Below are positions 23,406 through 33,339 of a stretch of DNA of 64,000 nucleotides, piece after piece. A model generated the notes under the pieces. The model was given only the letters and a program-made list of their open reading frames with translations, was not told the DNA's origin and searched no databases. The position numbers and the translations under genes are program-made. The stretch covers positions 2,852,001 through 2,916,000 of the forward strand of contig OW203770.1 in assembly GCA_934045905.1 (NCBI GenBank), written 5' to 3'. Source of the stretch: Leuctra nigra. Its lineage: Eukaryota > Arthropoda > Insecta > Plecoptera > Leuctridae. The number at the start of each line of letters is the position of its first letter. Position 1 is the first letter of the stretch.

Positions 23406-23792
23406 TCCACTTTATAAGCTGATCTCTACCATCACTTATAAATTAAATGCGCATCTTTCGTAAAAATATATCTCAGTTTATTTTTTTATGATTCATCACT
23501 TTCCCAGTAAAAAATCTTGTGCTCAGCTCATTTTGAAACGAATCGATTAAGTGACCAATCCGATATAAGTAGGTATTAAATGATATAATTCATCCTACAT
23601 ACAAATTATTTGTACCTAAAAGTATTAGTGAACTCTTCTCTTGCCAGGGGTAAGGGAAATGCCCCCCCACCCTCATGTCAGCGACAAGATATAGAAATAT
23701 TGAAATTAGTACTTCCTCCTTCACCGGAGATGGTCCATCAAACCCATTAGACTCGAAATCATTCTTCGGGACGCTAATCCAGTCTCGTTTTG

Positions 23793-24010
23793 CTAATTAC
23801 CCGTCCCGAGACACCCGATCGAGCGCATAAGTAACCTGCACGCGCGGGTGTCCCGCCGAATGTCACCCGCCGACTGGGCGTGTATAGATCAACTGACCCT
23901 TCTAATTACCTGCCCCGAGACACCCGGTCGAGCGCATAAGTAACCCGCACGACCGGATGTCCCGCCGCATGTCACCCGCCGACTGGGCGTGTATAGATCA
24001 ACTGACCCTT
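23793..24010. repeat. 109-bp tandem duplication, CpG-rich
   Basis: Two copies carrying GAGCGCATAAGTAAC and CGACTGGGCGTGTATAGATC, 109 bp apart (23871 and 23980). CpG-dense within AT-rich DNA. Confidence 0.9.
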
Positions 24011-24257
24011 GAGCAGATACAACGGCACTTTCGTAGCCTTCAGACGTCTTTTTGCATCTTTTTAAAAGTAAACTCGTAAAAAAATGTGAACTTTCAATCT
24101 GGATCATGATTTTGTGAACTTGTTTTCAGTATTTAACTGGTTCTTAATACATGACTTGTGGTGTTTTTTACGCGGAATTTGGGTGCAGTTTTTCTGAGCT
24201 AACTTACTTATACTCTCCCCGTGATATTTAATTTGACGCTCAGTGTCATACGCTCTA

Positions 24258-24943
24258 ATAGTCCAGTCAAATGAGAGATTTACCCAAAACAAATTGCTAC
24301 ATTTGGCATTTTGGTGTCATTCTCTTCAGAAAAATGCCCTCTACAACATATCCAAATCCGCCAAAATCCGCGCACCGGAAGTACTTTTTAATCACTGTTT
24401 AATTTAATTTCCCATGTCAATTTCATCTTCCAAAAAAAACTTTTTTTCATGTAACTCCGATTTTGACGAAACTTGGCAGAATTGTTCACCATCCTAAATG
24501 AAACAAATAACTCTCTGATCGTTTTTCTCTAAATTTTATCGTTTGGGAAATATGGCCCATCGAAAAGTCATATTTTAGTCAGTTTTCGACAATTTCGGCC
24601 ACTTTGAGTGTAATTTGACGTTTTGCGAGGTCCATATTTCCCAAACGATGAGATTTAGAGGAAAACGCTCAGAGAGCTATTTTTTTCATTTAGGATGGTG
24701 AACAATTCTGCCAAGTTTCGTCAAAATCGGATTTACATGATAAATGTTTTTTTTTGCAAGATGGAATTAGCATGGGAAATTAACTTAAAAAGTGATTAAA
24801 AAGAACTTCCGGTGCGCGGATTTTGGCGGATTTTGGATATGTTGTAGAGGGCATTTTTCTGAAGAGAATGACACCAAAAAACCAAATGTTGCAATTTGTT
24901 TTGGGTTTGGACATTTTAAAGCTTGATTTGACTGGACTATAAG
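24258..24943. mobile_element. Family E foldback element, full length
   Basis: TAGTCCAGTCAAAT at the left end is mirrored by ATTTGACTGGACTA at the right. Long arms pair, e.g. CGCGCACCGGAAGTAC with its near-perfect inversion GAACTTCCGGTGCGCG. It is about 686 bp with an unpaired centre near 24595, so its transcript would be a very long hairpin. Partial copies at 39795-40260 and 61678-62022. Confidence 0.9.
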
Positions 24944-25149
24944 TGTGTTTATCCAGTGTATAAGCATACTAAATTCACCCTTAGAACTAGACGCACTAAG
25001 GGTCACTTCACTCCATGGGTGATTTTCTATTTATCTTCGAATATGCTTTCAAATCATTTTGATAAGACATTTCGTTGTGTTCTCTGAAAAATGCTGTACC
25101 TCAAAGGAAGAAGAAAAATCCATTTTCTCAATTTTAGGTTGCACATAAT

Positions 25150-25300
25150 TATAATGATGCAATTGTCATTGGACTGATGTCAACAAATGCAGTTATATTG
25201 AAGTATTCTCTTACACAATGACTCTTGTCACATTACAAATATGACTGGATGAAAGCAGAATTACTGACTTTTGAGCTCAACTCAGAATCATTGATCCTTA
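25150..25300 (+). mobile_element. Family I internal fragment
   Basis: TTACACAATGACTCTTGTCA and the ACTGATGTCAACAAATGCAG segment match 54125-54190. Orientation relative to other copies not fixed beyond this match. Confidence 0.65.
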
Positions 25301-25504
25301 TAAATTATTTACATTCTTTGTCAACGAAGTGATCGTAAAGATTATAATTTAGTTAGCAGCGACATTCTTCAGATCAAAAACATTCTAAATATTTTTACTT
25401 ATGAAAATATGCATAAAAGTGAATAATATTAAAATAAATCTAACAATCTGCTCGCAAAGCCAAGACTTTATGGATCAATGGGGGAAGTGAAGTGAAGTTT
25501 AGAT

Positions 25505-25830
25505 TTTAGAATAATAAATATTTTATGAAAGTTGAGATGTTGTTGAAGACAGATGTGGTATTATTTTTGTTGTGTGATGAATAGTTTTCAAGGAACGAAT
25601 TTACAAAGTTTGGTAGATTGTAGCTGTCCATGAAACACAATTTGACGTCACACGCCGAGTCGGGCCGTATTGTATAGATAATGTTAGCCAGAGCCAGTTC
25701 TATGCATCCCGTAACACAGGGAACACGGCGTGTGACGTACAGCTTGTTTTTGCAGAGGAGTGAAATGTCGAAAACTAATAAATTAATTATGGGAAATATG
25801 TGAATTAAAAAAATATTATAAAATTTCACA
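25505..25830. other. Short inverted segment around TGACGTCACACGCCG
   Basis: TGACGTCACACGCCG (25633-25647) and CGGCGTGTGACGTAC (25725-25739) are inverted copies. A 107-codon minus frame here is not recognised. Confidence 0.4.
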
Positions 25831-25889
25831 TAACTCGTTGAGCTATTATGTATATAAAAAATATAATCTCAACATTCACCTATTTCCAG

Positions 25890-26015
25890 GAATTGGCATT
25901 TGGATCTGATGTCTCTATAAGACATCTGGTTTACAATAAATCCGCTCGAGTTCCAAGCGTTGAGATTGGAACACGAGTTGAAATCATAACCCGGTATTTA
26001 TTGGTGTTATATTCA
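25890..26015 (+). CDS. Exon-like open segment, plus strand (candidate only)
   Basis: Seen: a strong acceptor (pyrimidine tract, then CAG at 25887-25889) is followed by one frame open for about 43 codons, beginning ELAFGSDVSIRHLVYNKSAR. That frame stops at a TAA near 26020, and the other two frames close quickly. A possible donor CCG|GTATTT is weak. The segment lies in a 1.7 kb stretch without the repeats that fill the rest of the window. The family is not recognised. It could be a real exon, a decayed one, or chance. Confidence 0.2.
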
Positions 26016-26149
26016 ATCTAATGCAGGTGCTCGGCCGGCCGGGTTCATAAAGTAACAGGTTGCGAGGTGAGGTTAAGAGCGTTGGATACACCCTCACTTT
26101 TATAACATCTCGGAAACGGAGAAGAATGGTTATCAACATTCAGTTCGTA

Positions 26150-26900
26150 AGTTTGGATTAATGTTAAAAATCAATTATTTTAACTGATCAACAAACTTGA
26201 ATGGTTTTTAAATAAATAAATACAATATTTCGTTTGTTTCACTAAACTTATTCAGGTAATGACATTTCTTATAAAAGATGAAAAAAAATTATAAAAGATC
26301 ATAAAAGATTATGTATATATAAAATAAAAAACCATCAATGTTTGTTGATAAGTTAAAATAATTGAACACTTTTATTTTACAGATACGCGAATTAGAATCC
26401 ACATAAAATGGCTCCATTTCGTGAGATATTTAGACGATAATATAAATAAATTTCAGTAATTGATCTAATATTTAGAAAACGAAATGATGATTTGTCATTA
26501 ATCCTGCAAATTGTTGCAAATTATGAGTATCAAAAATATTGATAAAACAGAGATTTAATAATATATTTGAGCCTGTACTATACTAGAGGGGATGAACAAA
26601 ATCTATATAAATAATTTAAATTTATTGAGGTATAATACATGGAAATTAACAGATTATAGCAAACATCTATCTTAAATTCAAATTCTATATTTTATATTCT
26701 ATAAATATATTATATTCTAAATATATTCTAAATATATAAAAATATATCTAAAAATATATTCTAAATTCTATATTTCTTTCCTGCTTTGATACTAAAGAAT
26801 TACAAGTAAGAAAAAACGAAAGAAAAAAACCTTCGTATCCAGTTTTTATGAAAAATTAATAAAAATATTTCATTGCAGCATTATAATCTACTTATTTACT
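26150..26900. other. Repeat-poor AT-rich DNA between exon candidates
   Basis: TTC|GTAAGT at 26149 resembles a donor. TATATTCTAAA words recur at 26690-26770. None of the mobile families of the window occurs here. Confidence 0.4.
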
Positions 26901-26929
26901 ATACTTTCTACAGTGTAATTTCTCTCCAG

Positions 26930-27147
26930 TAAGATTGAATGATCAATACATCTTGAACCTGAAGCTGAGCTCCAGTGGTCTTAATCTCCATGGAAGTCCC
27001 AAGCCCGATGTTCAAGACACATTTTACATCGCTGCAGAGTTTATAGATCCGAAAGAAATTGATTCGACGGAAGAAATTAATAGCAATAAATTAATAAACG
27101 TGCCAATAAGAAGTTATATTGAAAAATTACAGCTTTCACGTCCATGA
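26930..27147 (+). CDS. Candidate terminal exon, plus strand, unknown protein
   Basis: Seen: a pyrimidine-rich acceptor ending CCAG at 26926-26929 precedes a frame open to a TGA at 27145-27147. The frame has no ATG at its start, as expected for an internal or terminal exon. About 70 residues are encoded, acidic and Lys-rich in the second half (e.g. FIDPKEIDSTEEINSNKL). Codon use looks more coding-like than the AT-rich flanks. No repeat family of the window is present. The protein is not recognised. The exon would start in phase 2 (TA completing a split codon). Chance is possible. Confidence 0.27.
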
Positions 27148-27581
27148 TATTTATATCAGACATGTAAAAATATTTTGACGTTAACGGAAGAAATTTAAAT
27201 ATTTAGGCATGTTTAAAACATGCTATCTGTCTAAGCTAAATAAAAACGCATGCATTTTTTTGTATATGCGATAAATATGTTGGCACATAAAAAAAATATA
27301 CAAATTACCTAGCTTATCAGATTTAAAAAAATATGAAACATGCATTAATTTCCCATCAACACGATAACTGAAAATTCGAAAACAAATTTAATATCTACAC
27401 AAACTAAACTAATAGCCCAATATTTTAGAGTGTAGGGAAAATGTTTCCAAATTCATCGTTCCATTTATATTGTGCGCTCGTCAAATCAAAAATATTAAAA
27501 ACACAATATTTCTCAAATTAGATGTGAATAATTACAAAGTCGGCTCATATTTCATACAATCAATTCACTTGGAGCTCCATA

Positions 27582-27971
27582 TAAGACGGCTGGGTAGTGA
27601 GTCTGACCTTGGAGAGTTTTTTAATCGATTTCTATCAATATCTTTTACCAATGTAATTGTTAACAAAATAAGGCTTTGTACGAGTATTCAGAATAGTTCC
27701 ATGAAAATAATGCCATAGCTTGTAATGGTTTATTAGATTTACTTTGTCCTACAGATGTTTAGTGCCCAAAAATTAGTAAAATTATGGCACTAAACATCTG
27801 TTGGACAAAATTAAACTAATAACTTATTCCAAGCTATGAAATTATTTTCATTAAACTGTTCTGAATACTCGTACAAAGCCTTATTTTGTTAACAATTACA
27901 TTGGTAAAAGATATTGATAAAAATCGATCAAAAAACTCTTCAAGGCCACGCTCACTGCCCAGCTGTCTTAA
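27582..27971. mobile_element. Family A palindromic MITE, near full length
   Basis: TAAGACGGCTGGGTAGTGAG on the left and GCTCACTGCCCAGCTGTCTT(AA) on the right. Central inverted arms GTGCCCAAAAATTAGTAAAA and the ATTATGGCAC segment. About 390 bp. Confidence 0.92.
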
Positions 27972-28184
27972 ATGATGTTCTACACATTCTAATATATTCA
28001 TTTAGCAAGCGTAGATCTAGTTCTGCTCGGTGTCGTGTTATCTAAATGAGCTGCAATGATCGCCTACACGAAGCTAATAACGCTATTAGCAGTACAGCAA
28101 TATGAATCAATGTTAATGACGCTCAAGTGTGTAGAAGTCGGCCACTAGAACGCAAAACTCGGGTAGATAGCCTCTCGACATTGT

Positions 28185-28690
28185 ACCGCGTTGATGAGCG
28201 AGCACGGGTACGTGTAAATTCTCGAACCGGAAATGCGTACACAACGCAAAGAAAACATTGAATTGAATTATGATTCACTTAATCAACATAAAAGTATACT
28301 TGATTTTCATTGAAACGTGAAAATAGCATCTAAAGACTCTGGTACCTAAAGCAAATCAGATTCATGTTGCAGTGGAAAAACATACATTTAGATACCTACC
28401 TCATTTCTGACAGATATTAAAAATGTCAAAAGTGCATACGTTCTTAACTTTTTGGGATGAAAATGTGTAAAATAAGAGACAATTGGTCTTATCGACCATG
28501 AGTTTGATCAGATTTATCGAAGACCATTTTCATTTTTCAGCCTATCAGGGATATATATTTAAAAATTGTAACCAATAAACGGATAAAAAAATTATGGTCT
28601 GCAAACCGAAAAGGTGGTCATAACATGTGTGCAAAATTTCAGATCGATCGGTGTAACGGTGCGACCTGTGTATCGGAGTAGCAGAAAATA
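28185..28690 (-). mobile_element. Family F element, minus orientation
   Basis: CGCGTTGATGAGCGAGCACG near 28189 is the reversed 3' hairpin region. CAAAATTTCAGATCGATCGG near 28634 is the reversed internal part. The outer 3' end is missing. Confidence 0.75.
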
Positions 28691-28714
28691 ATACAAACAA
28701 AATAACACAAAAAA

Positions 28715-29250
28715 ATCCGGGACGTTTTCAAATGTGTAAAATGCACGTTACTCTAGACATCTCATAGACAAACCCGTTTATCTGAATGACACGAAACTTG
28801 CAGAAAATATTCATTAGATATCTAGTTATGGACTGACGGCCCCCTTTTTCTAATTTTTTGTTTCAATTTTTACAAAAAAAAATATACAACGTACCGGATT
28901 TTAGATTAAAATATTACTGATTTAGTAGAAGCTATAGTCAAAGTAGGAATGAAGTTATCGAAATTTGGGGGCCGTCATGACATCCGCCCAATCTTTGTGA
29001 ACAAAATGAGCCCTCGTGGAAGTCTGTAGTGTGTAGGGCCTGTGGCGTGGCGAAAGTATATATGTTTATTTTCAAAAATAAAAAAGGCAACATTTTACGG
29101 TACAAAAAAATGTGTCAAAAAAGATTCAGTGAGTTGTAGAATCACTTACTGAATGAGAAAAATGCCCTCCCGACTCTTTGAGTGCAGTAGTTTCGCCAAT
29201 AATGTGATTTATATTTTTAGTCACGTGGTATCGCTCGAATCGCGTTACAG
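28715..29250 (+). repeat. Dispersed repeat K, copy 1
   Basis: Similar in order to 36640-37125: CCGGGACG near the start, GTTGTAGAATCACTTACTGA late, and TTTTTAGTCACGTGGTATCG at the end. Diverged and non-coding. Confidence 0.65.
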
Positions 29251-29489
29251 CCATTTATCACGAGCGAGTCTATTGTAGCGGCTGTTCTCTACACTATCAG
29301 GCGTGATTGTTTGCACAACATCTCGCGCCGCAGATGTCGCTAGCGTCACAGATGCTCGGTCAAGTCGTCAGTCACGACGCACGACAACAGAAGCACGGAG
29401 TTCGACCACCGGTCATCGCGACAGCCGCGTCTTGGTCGTGCGAATTAAACACTCCGAGACAATTAATTTCATTCGTAGCTGTGCTTTTT

Positions 29490-29558
29490 GACTGAACTCT
29501 TTCTTGGTTTCCCTCGGTCAAGGCAAATGATGGAAAGGTTCGCCGCACCATCCATCCT
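29490..29558 (+). mobile_element. SINE body fragment
   Basis: CTTGGTTTCCCTCGGTCAAG, AGGCAAATGATGGAAAGGTT and CACCATCCATCCTTA. Family C begins at its right edge. Confidence 0.7.
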
Positions 29559-30674
29559 TAAGAGTCGACAGTACTCGCAGAAAATTTCGATTCCGATGTA
29601 AAAAAAAAATCCTAGAAATGCATGCAAATGCTTTAGCTCTGGGTTGTACGTGACATTTGTGACATTTAATCGTGTGTTGAATGTTGCATATACTGCTGTG
29701 AAGTAAGTTATTTTAATTCAAATATTGAAAACCACAAAAAAAAACATTAAAAGGCGGCCCCTGCTTTTTTCTTGAGGTTGCATGAAGGGATGAGATTTTA
29801 AAACCCAAAAGTGACTGAAATTTGGACTTTCACAATTATTTGTTGTTGAACCTGAAGACTCACGGCAATATAAAATAGCTTAGTCACACCGGGCATTATC
29901 TGGCTATTTTATGATATTTAAATGAGTTCTAGCAATTTGCCCTAATTAGAATGCAGGTTGTACGAGTGAGTACACTTTAATGAAAACTTCATTCGGGCCA
30001 CCTGCATAAGAAAACGGCTGAATATAAAAAATCGGTATTTTTTGTGCACATCCGGAATCATTACAATTTGTCAGTCTGCTATTTTATAATGTAATGTCAT
30101 TAATATTTAATTGGGAAAAAATTAAATATTGAAATAAAATTAATTGTGATTATGTAAGTGAGGCCTCAAGATATTCAGTACTCCCCCCTCCCCCCCTAAC
30201 TCAAGAGTTTCATTGTTTACAGCACGTTCCATAGTCATAAATTTCCCAGACCCTCATAAAATAAAACCTTTTTCATACAACGTTTTTGGTTATTGAATAG
30301 AAATTGACCCTCGCAATATTGAACACTTTAAGTGCCAAGACAACAATGTCAGGTAGATTGGCGGAAGGATTCGAACCCCCTTAACGGCTTGACAGAGTAA
30401 ATCTGTGTCTCTAGTAATCGCAAAAAATAATAAAAACTGTTTTTACTCGTTTTAAGGAAGAGCTAACATGGGCAATATATAAGTCTTTTTGGCACCTCTG
30501 CCCTGAAATGACTCAACAAAAGATAAAACTTTGAAGTCACTAGAAACACAGATCTATTCTTTACCTATAACCTGTGAAAATTTGAATACAATCGGTAAAG
30601 CCGTTTAGAAAAAAGCAGGGGCCGCCTTTTTGTGCTTCATAAAACATGGATTTCATAAAATATTGTAGACTCTT
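29558..30674. mobile_element. Family C element (TTAA type), longest copy
   Basis: Begins TTAAGAGTCGACAGTACTCG and holds GGTTGTACGTGACATTTGTG, AAAGGCGGCCCCTGC and the inverted GCAGGGGCCGCCTTTTTGTG near the right end, which closes on TAGACTCTT. About 1.1 kb. The inner 29810-30250 stretch is not in the shorter copies. No protein is encoded. Confidence 0.85.
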
Positions 30675-30700
30675 GTAGAGTATTGAAAGACCGGGCCTTA

Positions 30701-30840
30701 GGGCCAGTCTTTTAATACTCTGCTAACTTTTAAATGGTTGATTAAGACTGTATATTGTCATGGCAACAACCAATGAGATTCCTAGAATGACTGTGTTAAC
30801 TTATAATTACTGGTTTTAACAGAGTAGGTATTGAAATCTG
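30701..30840. mobile_element. Family G MITE (PIF/Harbinger-like)
   Basis: Starts GGGCCAGTCTTTTAATACTC directly after TTA (30698-30700), with the right end of another copy (GTATTGAAAGACCGGGCC) immediately to the left. Known: PIF/Harbinger elements have GGGCC-like ends and TWA 3-bp targets. Confidence 0.8.
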
Positions 30841-30846
30841 GATCTA

Positions 30847-31134
30847 AATAACGCCACACACTAGAGGGGTACATTACGGCTTCCGGTACGACCTCAAAGT
30901 GTTAAATACGATTATTTCGATTATTTTCGATTATTTTTTTAAAAATATCGTATTTAACACTTTGAGGTCGTACCAGAGGTCATAATGAACTCCAGTTTGC
31001 GCCATTATTTAGTATATTAGGCTGTTATGGGTCGTTACTATCTGATTTTTTAAAATTATTAAGTGGGAAGACACAATTTCAAAAAAACGCTCTGACGAAC
31101 CATGCGATTCCCGTTCGCTTCCGTTTGCCTCTTA
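30847..31134. mobile_element. Family B foldback element, left arm short
   Basis: CGACCTCAAAGTGTTAAATA and its inversion flank a small AT centre. The full right arm runs to GCTTCCGTTTGCCTCTTA. The right end abuts a family H fragment. Confidence 0.88.
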
Positions 31135-31135
31135 G

Positions 31136-31200
31136 GTATTTTGGGAAAATTTGACACAATGCGTCAGTTTTCATAGCGGTCCCCAGGACTCTAAAAGTCC
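31136..31200. mobile_element. Family H fragment
   Basis: ATTTTGGGAAAATTTGACAC and CATAGCGGTCCCCAGGACTC match the right arm of 13009-13406. Family B probably inserted into it. Confidence 0.8.
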
Positions 31201-31530
31201 TCATCCGCGAGACATCCAGCTGTCGAGCCGCTCGCCTCCTGTTCGCTGCTAAACGAATTGACTCGTGACGTCCAAATCACGAAGCAGCACTTCAAATCCA
31301 ATACTATAGACGTTTTATTGCGTCATTTAGACTTTAGAGTCAAAAGCACGCTTCGATAATTCCACAATCATTCTTCATTCGCTTCACGGGGAATTAATTC
31401 CATGTTCCAATGTAATAAATATTTTAATGACTTCTGCAAGAGTTTGTTTTGAATGACTTACCAAGTCCCCATCAGTGATCTTAGACAATAGGTAAACCAT
31501 CGGAATCTTACCTGTAAAACAGAGAAAAAC
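31201..31530. other. Unassigned DNA
   Basis: Mixed composition, no gene or family recognised. 31531-31548 is one copy of an 18-bp direct repeat. Confidence 0.4.
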
Positions 31531-31548
31531 AATTGTTAAGTTATGTTT

Positions 31549-31824
31549 GAGTGGGTGGTTAACGCTCTCAGCTTGTATTCCGGAGGCCCGGGTTCGATTC
31601 CCGCGGCCGTCCTTCCTGACTGGGGTTTTTCGTGGTTTTCCCTCAGTCTTCAGGCAAATGCTGGGAAGGTACCCTACTAATAGGCCACGACCGCCTCCTT
31701 CCCACCTTCCATCCTTACCTACTCTTCACCATCATCTCCCAATCATCATCATAATCATCCATCCGTCGCCATTAGCCTCGCTGCAGAACAGTGCGACGTT
31801 AAGCCCCAGACAAAAAAAAAAAAA
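31549..31824 (+). mobile_element. Full-length tRNA-derived SINE
   Basis: The tRNA-like head has an A-box-like GTGGGTGGTTAACGC and a B box GGTTCGATTCC, then CGGCCGTCCTTCCTGACTGG, the conserved body (AATAGGCCACGACCGCCTCC), an ATC-rich segment (ATCATCATAATCATCCATCC), the tail GCAGAACAGTGCGACGTTAA and poly(A). Pol III transcription and LINE-supplied reverse transcription are expected for the class. A 93-codon frame here is spurious. Confidence 0.93.
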
Positions 31825-31838
31825 GTAAATGTGCTTTA

Positions 31839-32380
31839 GGGCCGATCTTTCAATACTCTTCTAACTTTTAAACTGTTGATTAGGACTGTATTGTCATGGC
31901 AACAACCAATGACATTCCTAGAATGAACACTAACTAACTGTTTAGAGCTAATTGAGACTTTAGAAGAATTGTTAAGTTATGTTTATTTTAGTAAGGGCCA
32001 GCCTTTCAATGCATTGCTAACTTTTATACAGTCAATTAGGACTATATTGCCATGGCAGCAACCAATGACAATCCTAGAATGACCACTAACTAACTATTAA
32101 GAGCTAATTGAGACTTTATAGCAGAGTATTGAAAGACCGGGCCTTAGGGCCGGTATGCCTTGCTAGCTTTTAAACAGTCGATTAGGACTATATTGCCATG
32201 GCAACAACCAATGACAATCCTCGAATGACCGATTAAAACTTAACTACTGGTTCTAACTTTCTAACTTTAAAACAGTTGATGAGGACTTTATTGTGATGAT
32301 GACAAAAACAATGTAATTCCTAGAATGACTGTGTTAACTTAATTACTGGTTTTAGCAGAGTATTGAAAAACTGGACCATA
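31839..32380. mobile_element. Chain of family G MITEs (three or more copies)
   Basis: Copy 1 starts at 31839 (GGGCCGATCTTTCAATACTC, after TTA) and lacks its right end. Copy 2 is 31995-32143, 149 bp, ending GAAAGACCGGGCC. TTA at 32144-32146 separates it from copy 3 (32147 onward), which holds an internal duplication and ends near GCAGAGTATTGAAAAACTGG. Shared TTA/TAA between neighbours fits repeated insertion at the ends of older copies. Confidence 0.85.
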
Positions 32381-32384
32381 GTCT

Positions 32385-33240
32385 TTGTCTTCGTTACAGT
32401 GTCCAAAGTAACTTTATCTTTGACGTCAGTCTTTTTGCAAATTAGGTGCCAACGTTCCATCGATGGGAGGGGCAAGTGCTTATCATCACCAATCAGGAGC
32501 CTAGGTTCCTTCGCTAGCCCCTCCCAAACGGGAGAATATCGGCTTGTGATTGGCCACAGCAGCCATTAAAGTGGTGGTGACGTGAATAACGAATGTGTCT
32601 CAAAGCAAATATGAACTTGGAATGTAGGAAGGCAAATGTTACAGACTGTTGGTTGGCAGATGAGAGGTTCGAGTCTATTTTTATAATTGTTTCCAAGTAT
32701 ATCGGGCCGCAAACCATGAGAAATCACAAGCTTCCTTGCTGGATCAGCGCCGCCTTGCATTTGCAGTCAAACAATAGATTCATTGAGCACACAACCAGAA
32801 ATAATCCACCACACATTGTTACACCAAGATATAAATGAAAACCTTGCAGGATGCTGTGAGCGGAACTTTAAAATCGCGTAGTAATGCACCAAATTGATGT
32901 CTGAAATTCAAAAACAATCCGGGGCTGTGCGCACCGGACCAACATTTTTTGGGGGGGCCCTCCCCCCAGACCCCCCATTGTCTTCGTAGGCACTAGTATT
33001 TCCAGCTCAAGTTCTTTTACAATATTATCCCCCCCTTGCAAATTTAGTTCCTACGCGCCTGTTCAGTGAGTGATTCGAAATCATTGCGTTCCTAATTGTT
33101 CTAGAACTCTTGACTTGTACTCTGGGCCCTTATTCTATAACGAAAACGAAATCATGTCGATCAATGTTATCCTTATGGCCGTGAAATGACATTTTTAGTT
33201 ATAGAATAGGGGTCCCGACCTATTGACAAATTGGGCCAGT
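32385..33240. other. Unassigned DNA
   Basis: No supported exon. A G-run and C-run (GGGGGGGCCCTCCCCCC) lie near 32950-32966, and TAGTTCCTACGCGCC near 33046 recurs near 39110. Worn family G sequence begins about 33250. Confidence 0.45.
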
Positions 33241-33339
33241 TAAATTGTTACAATTTTTAGAGCAGTCTTTCGAGGTATGACATTGTAGCCATGGCAATAT
33301 AGTCTAAATCAACTGTTAAATTAAACAATTTGCTTGTAA

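Noticed and set aside
31549..31610. tRNA gene at SINE heads (also 51233, 56337 and 63690-63747)
   Set aside because: A and B boxes are present but always fused to the same SINE body, and no proper acceptor stem closes.
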